Shown piece by piece: positions 51,926-60,137 of a DNA stretch of 64,000 nucleotides. Both the position numbers and the translations under genes were made by a program. The stretch is from Agromyces marinus. GTDB taxonomy: Bacteria; Actinomycetota; Actinomycetes; Actinomycetales; Microbacteriaceae. Each line of letters opens with the position of its first letter. Within the stretch, counting starts at the first letter, position 1. Location: the NCBI RefSeq assembly GCF_021442325.1, contig NZ_CP087879.1, positions 558,001 to 622,000 on the forward strand, read 5' to 3'. Below the pieces are notes generated by a model that made no database searches, had not been told where the DNA came from, and saw only the letters and a program-made list of their open reading frames with translations.

Positions 51926-53385
51926 GCGCCGAGCACCCTGAGGCCGCCGGTCCATCCGCTCCCGGTCGGGACCGCGGTGTCCGCGATCCGCCCGTCGCGT
52001 GCGAAGCCGCCCCACGCGGCGCGCAGCGCCGAGCCCGCCTCGACGAGCGCCTCATCGCCGTGCGGCGCGAGCAGCGGCGTGCCCGCCCACGCCTCGGCCG
52101 CGGGGAAGAGCAGCGCCAGCTCGATCGCGTGGGTCGACCCGAGGGAGCCGCCCGCGGGGTGCCCGTCGAACTCGCCGAACCGCACGTTCGCCCCCGCCGA
52201 GGCGAGCAACCGGGCGAAGCGCCGGCCGTCCCTCCGGTAGACGCCGTCGGTCGTGCGGGAGGTCACGAGGCGCCTCAGCATCCTGCCGACGACCGGCCGC
52301 GCGGCGAGCGCGGCGAGCTTCGGGTCGACCTCGAAGAAGAACGACGTCTCGTCGCGGTTGCAGGTCACGAGCACGTCGAGGCTCGCCGCGCGCTCGCGCC
52401 ATCGTCGCTCGACCGCAGCCTCTTCCGGGAGGGGCGCGCGGCCGTACCGCGGCCCGAACGGCATCGCGGAGCGCAGGCCCGATCCGGCGGCGGCCGCCTT
52501 CGCATCGGCCTGCGCGGCGAACACGTCGTCGATGGGCGCCGCGGGATCGAGTGGGCCTGCCGCGACCCGCATGCGCTCCTGCATCTCGGCCCGCCCCCGG
52601 CGGATCCCGAACGGCGCGCTCTGCAGGATGACGCGTCGGAAGAGCCCGTCCGCGCCGTCGGCGGCCAGGACGTGCGCGATCGCATCGGCCCCGGACGACT
52701 GGCCCCACGCCGTGACCCGCTCGGGGTCGCCGCCGAACTCGGCGATGTGCGCGCGCACCCAGCGGAACGCGGCGATGAGGTCGTGGAGCGCGAGGTTCGC
52801 GGGGTGCGCGTCGTCGGTCGGGTAGCCGAGCTGGCCGAGCCTGCTGGTCACGGCGACCACGAGTACGCCCTGTTCGCGCACGAGTGCCGCCGGGTCGTAC
52901 CCGGCGAGGTCGCCCGCGCCCGACACGTGCGAGCCGCCGTGGACCCAGACCAGGACGGGCATGCGCTCGCCCCGGTCCTCTGCGGGGCGGGTGATCGACA
53001 GCCGAAGGCAGTCCTCGTCGAACTCGACCCCGCGGAGCGGTTCGCCGAGCAGGCGTGCGCTGGGGCTCGCCGGCTGGGGGCACGCCCGACGGATCTCCAG
53101 CAGCGGGGCGGCCTCGTCGGGGTCGAGTGCGACCGGGCGCGGAAGCCCGTACCGCCCCGCGGTCGCGTAGCGCAGATTGCGGATGCGCACGACGCCCTCG
53201 CCCGCGAGCGCGGCGAACGCCGCGCCGGAGCGGGCGCGGAACGACGTCCGCTCCCCGCTGGGCCCCGAGGTCGCGCTCGCGCCCGCGCTGGCGCTGGCGT
53301 TGGCGCTCGCGCTCGCGCCCGAGATCGAAGTCGCGGTCGAGCCGACGTCGGGCATCGGGTCCGGGTGCGTCATGGCGGGCTCCAT
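51922..53385 (-). CDS. type-B carboxylesterase
   Basis: 487 residues of the carboxylesterase/para-nitrobenzyl-esterase family. VLVWVHGGSHVSGAG is the oxyanion hole, AWGQSSGADAIAH the nucleophile elbow (GQSSG instead of the usual GESAG), CNRDETSFFFEVDP the acid region. The first 45 residues are a low-complexity Ala/Ser/Gly stretch with hexanucleotide-like repeats (53269-53325) and no clear signal peptide. It lies upstream of, and overlaps, the GNAT gene. Confidence 0.87.
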   Translation of the reverse strand: MEPAMTHPDPMPDVGSTATSISGASASANASASAGASATSGPSGERTSFRARSGAAFAALAGEGVVRIRNLRYATAGRYGLPRPVALDPDEAAPLLEIRRACPQPASPSARLLGEPLRGVEFDEDCLRLSITRPAEDRGERMPVLVWVHGGSHVSGAGDLAGYDPAALVREQGVLVVAVTSRLGQLGYPTDDAHPANLALHDLIAAFRWVRAHIAEFGGDPERVTAWGQSSGADAIAHVLAADGADGLFRRVILQSAPFGIRRGRAEMQERMRVAAGPLDPAAPIDDVFAAQADAKAAAAGSGLRSAMPFGPRYGRAPLPEEAAVERRWRERAASLDVLVTCNRDETSFFFEVDPKLAALAARPVVGRMLRRLVTSRTTDGVYRRDGRRFARLLASAGANVRFGEFDGHPAGGSLGSTHAIELALLFPAAEAWAGTPLLAPHGDEALVEAGSALRAAWGGFARDGRIADTAVPTGSGWTGGLRVLGA

Positions 53386-53436
53386 CGGTCGCGGCGGGTG
53401 CGGACATGCACAGGCTATCCGCGCCCGCCGACGTGC

Positions 53437-53727
53437 TCACCGATGGGGGTTGGTCGCAGCCCCGTCGAGCCACAGCGTGTCGCTCGGGTCGCTGTGCGTC
53501 CCGCCGCTGTCGACGTGCTTCGCGCTGATCTGCGGACCCTTCGTGATGACGTGGACGAGGGCCATGGCGTGGCCGCGGCCGAGGCCGTAGTCGGCGGCGA
53601 GCCAGTCGACGATGGGTGCGGCCTTCGTACCGGGTCCGAAGCCCCGCTCGTCGGCCAGCGCGACGAACTCGCGCGGGGTGAGCCCGGTCCTGGCCTCGAT
53701 GTTGTCGAGGTACGACTGGAACGACAT
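53437..53727 (-). CDS. DUF4287 domain protein
   Basis: 96 residues. SFQSYLDNIEARTGLTPREFVALADERGF, then TKAAPIVDWLAADYGLGRGHAMALVHVI, is the DUF4287 domain, a small helical domain of unknown role that often sits beside stress or DUF5655 proteins. The last 25 residues are polar. It is followed upstream by the cupin gene 18 bases away, so they probably share a transcript. Confidence 0.87.
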   Translation of the reverse strand: MSFQSYLDNIEARTGLTPREFVALADERGFGPGTKAAPIVDWLAADYGLGRGHAMALVHVITKGPQISAKHVDSGGTHSDPSDTLWLDGAATNPHR

Positions 53728-53745
53728 GACGTGCTCCTTCCGGTT

Positions 53746-54138
53746 TCAGGCCTCGTCGGCCCAGGTCTGGACGATGACGTCGGAGGCGTGGATGCACAGC
53801 ACCTTCAGTCGGTCGTCGCCGACGTTCTCGAAGCGGTGCCAGACGCCCGCGGGCACGGTCGCCGTGTCGCCCGTGCGGGCGATGATCCGGCGCTCGCCGA
53901 GGGTGAGTTCGGCGGTGCCCTCGATGACGTACCAGGTCTCGGTGTACGGATGCCAGTGCAGCCCGGGGCCCTCGCCGTTGTCGTAGTCGACGAAGAAGTA
54001 GGAGATGCCGGCGCCGTGCTCGCGGCCGACGAATCGGCGCGTGCGGCTGGTCCCGAGCAGCAACGAGGCCGGCGGGACGACGACCTCGCCCGCCGGAGCG
54101 GTCATGGTCGGTGCGAGGGTGATCTCTGCGGCGTTCAT
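53746..54138 (-). CDS. cupin-domain protein
   Basis: 130 residues. The first cupin motif is LHWHPYTETWYVIEGTAEL (two His and a Glu ligand) and the second is VPAGVWHRFENVG, so a metal site is complete. Small cupins of this type act as dioxygenases, isomerases or binding proteins. ATG 54138 has no clear ribosome binding site; ATG 54162 has GGAG only three bases upstream. It is divergent from an ArsR-type regulator across a 20-bp palindrome, which suggests it is regulated by it. Confidence 0.82.
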   Translation of the reverse strand: MNAAEITLAPTMTAPAGEVVVPPASLLLGTSRTRRFVGREHGAGISYFFVDYDNGEGPGLHWHPYTETWYVIEGTAELTLGERRIIARTGDTATVPAGVWHRFENVGDDRLKVLCIHASDVIVQTWADEA

Positions 54139-54176
54139 GGGGAAAGGCTCGCGCTGCGGCATCCGCTCCGGGTAGC

Positions 54177-54196
54177 GTTTCGATCCGGATCGAAAC
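54177..54196. promoter_or_regulatory. perfect 20-bp palindromic operator
   Basis: GTTTCGATCCGGATCGAAAC is an exact palindrome between the divergent cupin and arsR-type genes, 22 bases before the regulator start. Its position and symmetry fit a dimeric winged-helix repressor controlling both genes. Confidence 0.75.
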
Positions 54197-54218
54197 ATGC
54201 GTCGCGGAGGGGACGGCC

Positions 54219-55208
54219 ATGGAGCCTCGATACGTGGACTTCCGACTCGCGCCGGGTGACGTCTCGGCGATCCGGTTCGGCGTCTCACCCGGTCACGAGC
54301 TGTGCCACGCCGTGCGCGTGCTGCAGCGGCCCGCCGACCATCCGCTCCAGTGGGGGTGGCTGCGCGGGGTCCGGGAACGCGTTCCCCGTGAGGCCTTCGC
54401 CCTGTTCGCCGTCCTCGTCCGGGAATCGGGGTACTTCCCGGACTTCCTCACGACGACCCCGACCTGGGATCTCGTGCCGGCCGATGAGGCGGCTCGGCTG
54501 CGCGAGATCCCCGACGACGGGATGCGCGTCGATCTCGGCAAGGTGGCCGCCCGGTCGACCGGCGCGCGGCGGGAGGCCGTCCTGCACCTGCTCGACGACC
54601 TGCCGCGCGCCCGCGCGATGATCGCCGACGCCTGGCTCGAACTCTGGTACGCGCTGGTCGCACCCGTCTGGCCGCAGCTCGAACGCATCCTGCGCGCCGA
54701 CATCGCGGTTCGCGCCCGTCGCATCACGACCGACGGCATCAGCGTCATGGTCGAGGGCCTGCACCATCGGATCGGCTGGCACGACGGCGCCCTTCGCGTC
54801 CGGCTCACCCAGCACTCCGAGGTGCTCGACTGCCGGGGGACCGGCATCGTGCTCGTGCCATCCGTTCTCGGGGGCACCGGGCCCATGGTCCTGACCGAGC
54901 CGCCCGCGCAGCCCACCGTGTTCTACCCGGCGCAGGGCGTCACGGAGAACTGGGCGACGGATGCCACGGCGCTCGCCGATGCGCTCGGCGCCCTGCTCGG
55001 GTCCGCTCGCGCGGCGATCCTGCTGGGCGCGCACGACGCGCGGACGACCTCGCAGGTCGCCGCCGACGTCGGGCTCGCGATCTCGACCGCGTCGCACCAC
55101 CTCGGCGTCCTTCGCGACGCCGGGCTCGTCGCGAGTCGCCGCGACGGTGCGCGGGTGCTGCACCTGCGGACGCCGCTCGGCGAGGCGCTGGTCGGCGCCG
55201 GGGTGTGA
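54219..55208 (+). CDS. ArsR-type regulator with N-terminal DUF5937-like domain
   Basis: 329 residues. The first 240 form a large N-terminal domain of DUF5937 type (VDFRLAPGDVSAIRFGVSPGHELCHAVRVL), common in actinobacterial regulators. The C-terminal winged HTH is TSQVAADVGLAISTASHHLGVLRDAGLVASRRDGARVLHL. No Cys metal-binding motif is seen, so the signal is not an ArsR-like metal. It probably represses the divergent cupin operon and itself through the 20-bp palindrome. Confidence 0.87.
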   Translation: MEPRYVDFRLAPGDVSAIRFGVSPGHELCHAVRVLQRPADHPLQWGWLRGVRERVPREAFALFAVLVRESGYFPDFLTTTPTWDLVPADEAARLREIPDDGMRVDLGKVAARSTGARREAVLHLLDDLPRARAMIADAWLELWYALVAPVWPQLERILRADIAVRARRITTDGISVMVEGLHHRIGWHDGALRVRLTQHSEVLDCRGTGIVLVPSVLGGTGPMVLTEPPAQPTVFYPAQGVTENWATDATALADALGALLGSARAAILLGAHDARTTSQVAADVGLAISTASHHLGVLRDAGLVASRRDGARVLHLRTPLGEALVGAGV

Positions 55209-55281
55209 CCTCGGCGCCGCCCGCGCCGTTGCGCAGGCGCCGCCCCGCCGGGCCGGGCGGAGCAGGGCCGGGCGCCGGCGG

Positions 55282-56556
55282 TCAGCCCGCGAGGACCGCT
55301 GCGAGGCTCTCGCGCACGATCGCGAGGCCGCGGCGCAGCTCGTCCTCGGTGATCGTGAGGGCGGGCAGGAACTTCAGCACCTCGTCGTGCGCGCCGGAGG
55401 TCTCGATGACGAGGCCGCGCTCGAACGCCGCCTTCGACACGCGCCCCGCGAGCGTGCGGTCGGCGTCGCACGCGATGCCCTGGAAGAGTCCGCGGCCGCG
55501 GACGACGAAGCCGAGGTCGGCGTGCTCGGCGGCGATCGCCTCGAGCTCGGCCCGCAGCAGTGCGGACTTCGCGGCGACGTCCTCCATGAACGCGGAGTCG
55601 GCCCAGTACGTCTCGAGCGCGACGCTCGCCGACACGAACGCGAGGTTGTTGCCCCGGAACGTGCCGGTGTGGGCGCCCGGCTTCCAGACGTCCACCTCGG
55701 GGCGGAGCAGTACGAGCGACATCGGCAGGCCCGAGCCCGAGATCGACTTCGACACCGTCACGATGTCGGGCACGATGCCCGACTCCTCGAACGCGAAGAA
55801 CGCGCCCGTGCGGCCGACGCCGGCCTGGATCTCGTCGAGGATGAGCAGGATGCCGCGTGCCTCGGTGATCGCGCGCAGGCGCCGCAGCCAGCCCGGGCTC
55901 GCGACGTTGATGCCGCCCTCGCCCTGGACCGCCTCGACGATGACCGCGGCCGGGAGGTCGAGCCCCGAGCCCGGGTCGTCGAGCATCCGCTCGAAGAGGT
56001 CGAGCGTGTCCACGTCCGGGCCGAGGTAGCCGTCGAACGGCAGGCGCGCGACGTCGTCGAGGCCGACGCCCGCCGCTGCGCGGTAGTGGCTGTTGCCCGT
56101 CGTGGCGAGGCCGCCGAGGCTCAGGCCGTGGAAGGCGTTCGTGAACGCGACGACGTTCGAGCGGCCGGTCGCCTGGCGGGCGACCTTGAGCGCCGCCTCG
56201 ACGGCGTTGGCTCCGGTGGGGCCGGTGAACTGGAGCTTGTGGTCGAGTCCGCGCGGCGCGAGCACGAGTCGTTCGAACGCCTCGATGAACGCCTTCTTGG
56301 CCGAGGTGGCCATGTCGAGGCCGTGGATGATGCCGCCGTGCTCGAGGTACTCGATGAGCGCAGCCGTGAACGCCGGGTTGTTGTGGCCGTAGTTGAGCAC
56401 GCCCGCGCCCGCGAAGAAGTCGAGGTACTCGCGACCGTCGGCGTCGACGAGCGTCGAGCCCGCGGCCCGGTCGAACACGGTCGGGAATGCGCGGACGTAC
56501 CCGCGCACCTCTGATTCGCGACGGTCGAAGACATCCAGGGCGATGGCGCTGCTCAT
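55282..56556 (-). CDS. ectB: diaminobutyrate-2-oxoglutarate transaminase (EctB-like)
   Basis: 424-residue class III PLP aminotransferase. FAGAGVLNYGHNNP, GLDMATSAKKAFIEAFE and LQFTGPTGANAVEAALK are typical of EctB. ILILDEIQAGVGRTG, then VTVSKSISGSGLPMS, holds the PLP Lys. EctB makes L-2,4-diaminobutyrate from aspartate semialdehyde, the first step to ectoine. ectA and ectC are not adjacent, so it may work with genes elsewhere or feed another diaminobutyrate pathway. ATG 56556 has GAGAGGAG about 11 bases upstream. Confidence 0.85.
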   Translation of the reverse strand: MSSAIALDVFDRRESEVRGYVRAFPTVFDRAAGSTLVDADGREYLDFFAGAGVLNYGHNNPAFTAALIEYLEHGGIIHGLDMATSAKKAFIEAFERLVLAPRGLDHKLQFTGPTGANAVEAALKVARQATGRSNVVAFTNAFHGLSLGGLATTGNSHYRAAAGVGLDDVARLPFDGYLGPDVDTLDLFERMLDDPGSGLDLPAAVIVEAVQGEGGINVASPGWLRRLRAITEARGILLILDEIQAGVGRTGAFFAFEESGIVPDIVTVSKSISGSGLPMSLVLLRPEVDVWKPGAHTGTFRGNNLAFVSASVALETYWADSAFMEDVAAKSALLRAELEAIAAEHADLGFVVRGRGLFQGIACDADRTLAGRVSKAAFERGLVIETSGAHDEVLKFLPALTITEDELRRGLAIVRESLAAVLAG

Positions 56557-56644
56557 GGCAGGGCGGCTCCTCTCGAGGAAGGGACGGTGAGATGAGACTA
56601 GACGCTCCGCCCGGGAGTCCCGTGCACGCGGCATCCGTCGCCGA

Positions 56645-57244
56645 TCAGCGCTCGCCGGCGGCCGGCCACGACCCGCCCGGGCCGAGCAGCACCCGCCACA
56701 CCCAGTCGGCGGCGACCGCCACCGACGGGCGCGGTTCGCGCGCGAGCCACGCCTCGATCACGCCGAGCGCCGAGCCGGCGATGCCGGCGCTCACGACGTC
56801 GAGCGGGAGGCCCTCGAACGCGGGCGTGCCGGACCGGGTGATGCCCTCCTGCACGATCGCCTCGAGGCGGCCGCGCAGGCGTGCCATGACGACCGCGGAG
56901 CCGTGCGGGCCGAGCACGCGCCGGTAGACCTCGGCGTTCTCGTCGAGGTGCGAGAGGTAGTCGAACAGCGCCTGCGGCGGGCCGGCGAGCGGCTCGGCCA
57001 CCTCGGGGAGGTCGGCACCGGCGAGCCCGGCTGCCGCGTCGAGCGCGTCGGCGAGCAGGGTCTCCTTGTCGGAGTAGTGCTGGTAGAAACTGCTGCGGTT
57101 CACGCCGGCGCGGGTCACGATCTCGGCGACCGTGACCTCCTCGAGCGGATGCTCGCGCGCGAGCGCGAACAGCGCTTCCTGGAGTGCGCGCCGCGTGCGC
57201 TCGACCCTGACGTCCACAGGGGGATTCTGCCAGTCACCGGACAT
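56645..57244 (-). CDS. TetR-family transcriptional regulator
   Basis: 199 residues. The N-terminal HTH is RTRRALQEALFALAREHPLEEVTVAEIVTRAGVNRSSFYQHYSDKETLL, and the rest is the variable ligand-binding domain. It is divergent from an MMPL exporter and a nested dyad lies between them, so it most likely represses that exporter. The ligand is unknown, perhaps a lipid or drug. Confidence 0.92.
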   Translation of the reverse strand: MSGDWQNPPVDVRVERTRRALQEALFALAREHPLEEVTVAEIVTRAGVNRSSFYQHYSDKETLLADALDAAAGLAGADLPEVAEPLAGPPQALFDYLSHLDENAEVYRRVLGPHGSAVVMARLRGRLEAIVQEGITRSGTPAFEGLPLDVVSAGIAGSALGVIEAWLAREPRPSVAVAADWVWRVLLGPGGSWPAAGER

Positions 57245-57260
57245 CGTGATCGCCGGTTCG

Positions 57261-57299
57261 CCGACGCATGTCGGATTTCCGACACTCGTCGGGTATCCT
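57261..57299. promoter_or_regulatory. nested TetR operator and MMPL promoter
   Basis: TGTCGGA-TT-TCCGACA (57269-57284) is a perfect dyad. It is flanked symmetrically by CCGAC (57261-57265) and GTCGG (57288-57292) at three bases on each side. TATCCT (57294-57299) is the -10 candidate for the exporter, so a bound repressor would block it. Confidence 0.7.
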
Positions 57300-57352
57300 C
57301 GATGCGGCTCGATGGTGCGCCGTCCACCTCGTGATCCGAAAGGCAGCTCGGC

Positions 57353-59989
57353 ATGGCAGAACACCTCTACCGGCTCGGCCGGTTCTCCGCGCGGCGCTCG
57401 TGGACGGTCGTGGTCGGGTGGATCGTCGCCCTCGCCATGGCCGTCGGCGCCTTCCTCGCGTTCGGCGGCACGCTCACCTCGAGCATGAGCATCCCCGGCA
57501 CCGAGACCGAGCGCGTGAACGAGCAGCTCACCGACGAGCTCGACGGCCTCGGGGGAGCGACCGGCACGGTCGTGTTCCAGACCGACGACGGCTCGGCGTT
57601 CACCGACGCGCAGCAGGCGGCGATCGGCGACCTCCTCGGCGGCATCGCCGAGGTCGACGGCGTCGAAGACGTCATCGACCCGTTCGTCGCGGCATCCGAC
57701 CGCGCCGACCAGGAGCAGCAGCTCGCCGACGGCGCAGCCCAGCTCGACGACGCCGAGGCGCAGGTCGAGGCGGGCATGGCGCAGCTGGATGCCGCCGAGC
57801 AGCAGCTCGATGCCGGACAGGCCCAGCTCGACGCGGCCGTCGCCCAGGCGCAGGCCGACGGCACGTACGCGTTCGCCGAGGAGCAGTTCGCTGCGCAGCA
57901 GGCCGAACTCGACGCGAGCCGCGCGCAGCTCGACGCGCAGCGCGCCGAGCTCGACTCGGGCGTCGCCGAGCTGCCCGCGCAGCGCGCGCAGCTCGAAGAC
58001 GCCCAGCGACTCGTCGACGCGGCATCCGAGATCAGGACCGTGTCGGAGGACGGCAGCGTCGCGACCGGTGCGGTCATGTTCGAGGACGACCTGTTCACGC
58101 TCTCCGACGGGCTCAAGGCCGAGGTCGCCGACGAGCTCGACGGCGCCGGCATCGAGGGCGTGCAGGTCGACTACTCGACCGAGATCGCGGCGAGCATCGA
58201 CGGGCTGATCGGCATCGGCGAGGTCGTCGGCGTCGTGCTCGCCCTCCTCGTGCTCATCATCATGTTCCGCACCCTGCTGCCCGCGGTGCTGCCCATCATC
58301 TCGTCGCTCGTGGGCGTCGGCGTCGGCGTCGCCGGGTCGATGGCGCTCTCGGGCGTCGTCGACATGACGTCGGTCACGCCCGTGCTCGGCGTCATGCTCG
58401 GGCTCGCGGTCGGCATCGACTACGCGCTGTTCATCATCAACCGCCACCGCAGGCAGGTGTTCGCGGGCATGGAGATCCGCGAGTCCATCGCGCTCGCGAA
58501 CGGAACCTCGGGCAACGCGGTCGTGTTCGCCGGCTCGACCGTGCTCGTCGCCCTGCTCGCGCTGAACGTGACCGGCATCCCGTTCCTCGGCGTCATGGGC
58601 ACGGTCGGCGCGGTCTGCGTGCTCATCGCCGTGCTCATCGCGGTCACGCTGACGCCCGCACTGCTCGGGCTCATCGGCATCCGCGTGCTGAACCGCCGCG
58701 CTCGCGCGCAGGTCGGCCACGAGGCGCACGCGCGCCCCGAGCTGAAGCCCATGAAGACCGGGCGCGCCCTGCTCCGGGCCGCGCTCGCCATCGTCGCCCT
58801 CCTCATCGTCGCGATCCCGGCGCTGTCCATGCGCCTCGGCCTGCCCGACGGCTCGTCGGAGGCCGCGGACTCCACGCAGTACCGGGCGTACACGGCGGTC
58901 GCCGACGCGTTCGGCGCGGGCCAGAACGGCCCGCTGCTCGTGACCGTCTCGCTGCCGGAGTCGGTCGACGACGACGCGATCATCGGGATCCAGGCGAGCC
59001 TCGCCGAGCGGCTCCTCGTGGAGGACGGCGTGGTCGCGGTCGCCCCGGTCGGGGTCTCCGCCGACGACGACTTCCTCGCGTTCCAGGTCGTCCCCGTCGA
59101 CGGGCCGTCGAGCGAGTCGACCGAGCAGCTCGTGCACGACCTGCGTGCGCTGTCGCCGCTCGACGCCGCCGACGCGGGTGGCGACGGTGCGGGTGTCGAC
59201 GGTGCGGGGCTCGAGGGCGACCTCGAGCTCGGCGTCGCGGGCCAGGCGAGCGGCAACATCGACATCTCCGCCAAGCTCGCCGGAGTTCTGCCGGTCTACC
59301 TGGCGCTCGTCGTCGGCCTGTCGCTCATCATCCTGGTGCTCGTGTTCCGCTCGATCCTCGTGCCGCTCGTCGCGACCGCGGGCTTCGTGCTGTCGCTGTT
59401 CGCCGCGTTCGGCGCGGTCGTCGCGATCTACCAGTGGGGCTGGTTCGGCGACGTGTTCGGCGTGCACGACCCCGGCCCCGTGCTGAACTTCGCGCCGATC
59501 ATCATCATGGGCGTCCTGTTCGGCCTCGCGATGGACTACCAGCTGTTCCTCGTCTCGGGCATGCGCGAGGCGTGGGTGCACGGCGTGCCCGCGCGCACCG
59601 CGGTCGTCGCCGGCATGCGCAACGGGCGAGCGGTCGTCACCGCCGCGGCCATCATCATGGTCTCGGTGTTCGGCGGGTTCGTCTTCTCGCACCTCACGAT
59701 GGTCCGTCCGCTCGGCTTCGGCCTCGCGATCGGCGTGCTGTTCGACGCCTTCATCGTGCGGATGCTGCTCATCCCCGCGGTCATGCACCTGCTCGGCGAA
59801 TCCGCGTGGTGGCTGCCGAAGTGGCTCGACCGGATCCTCCCGAACGTGGATGTCGAGGGTTCGGCGCTCGAGCGGACGCATCCGGTGCACGGTGCCGGGC
59901 CGGCGGCCGCCGGCGATGCCGGTGGCGCCGCGGCCGATGTCGGCGGCGACACGGCCGCGACCGAGGAGGGCCGGCAGCCGGTCGGGTAG
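57353..59989 (+). CDS. MMPL/RND-family membrane exporter
   Basis: 878 residues with 12 transmembrane helices in two halves. The conserved proton-relay Asp-Tyr pairs are GLAVGIDYALFI and GLAMDYQLFLVS. The first extracytoplasmic loop carries an Ala/Gln/Leu/Asp-rich coiled coil of about 110 residues (about 115-225). MMPL proteins export lipids, glycolipids or drugs. It is the probable target of the divergent TetR. ATG 57353 has GAAAGG upstream. The final 40 residues are low complexity. Confidence 0.92.
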   Translation: MAEHLYRLGRFSARRSWTVVVGWIVALAMAVGAFLAFGGTLTSSMSIPGTETERVNEQLTDELDGLGGATGTVVFQTDDGSAFTDAQQAAIGDLLGGIAEVDGVEDVIDPFVAASDRADQEQQLADGAAQLDDAEAQVEAGMAQLDAAEQQLDAGQAQLDAAVAQAQADGTYAFAEEQFAAQQAELDASRAQLDAQRAELDSGVAELPAQRAQLEDAQRLVDAASEIRTVSEDGSVATGAVMFEDDLFTLSDGLKAEVADELDGAGIEGVQVDYSTEIAASIDGLIGIGEVVGVVLALLVLIIMFRTLLPAVLPIISSLVGVGVGVAGSMALSGVVDMTSVTPVLGVMLGLAVGIDYALFIINRHRRQVFAGMEIRESIALANGTSGNAVVFAGSTVLVALLALNVTGIPFLGVMGTVGAVCVLIAVLIAVTLTPALLGLIGIRVLNRRARAQVGHEAHARPELKPMKTGRALLRAALAIVALLIVAIPALSMRLGLPDGSSEAADSTQYRAYTAVADAFGAGQNGPLLVTVSLPESVDDDAIIGIQASLAERLLVEDGVVAVAPVGVSADDDFLAFQVVPVDGPSSESTEQLVHDLRALSPLDAADAGGDGAGVDGAGLEGDLELGVAGQASGNIDISAKLAGVLPVYLALVVGLSLIILVLVFRSILVPLVATAGFVLSLFAAFGAVVAIYQWGWFGDVFGVHDPGPVLNFAPIIIMGVLFGLAMDYQLFLVSGMREAWVHGVPARTAVVAGMRNGRAVVTAAAIIMVSVFGGFVFSHLTMVRPLGFGLAIGVLFDAFIVRMLLIPAVMHLLGESAWWLPKWLDRILPNVDVEGSALERTHPVHGAGPAAAGDAGGAAADVGGDTAATEEGRQPVG

Positions 59990-60009
59990 CACGGCCTGGT
60001 CGATGTCGA

Positions 60010-60041
60010 CGGATGCCGTGGGCGCGCGCCCGCGGCATCCG
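60010..60041 (+). terminator. hairpin terminator after the MMPL gene
   Basis: CGGATGCCGTGGGCG pairs with CGCCCGCGGCATCCG, with one wobble pair in the stem. It lies 21 bases after the stop codon and again consists of inverted GGATGCC words. Confidence 0.7.
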
Positions 60042-60137
60042 ACGGTTGCCGTCGGCCTCGGCCATGCGCCCGGAAAGCGCTTCCGGTCGGGGATCGCCGG
60101 TCGTTCGGATGTCGGTGGGTACTGCTTGACTCAGCGC

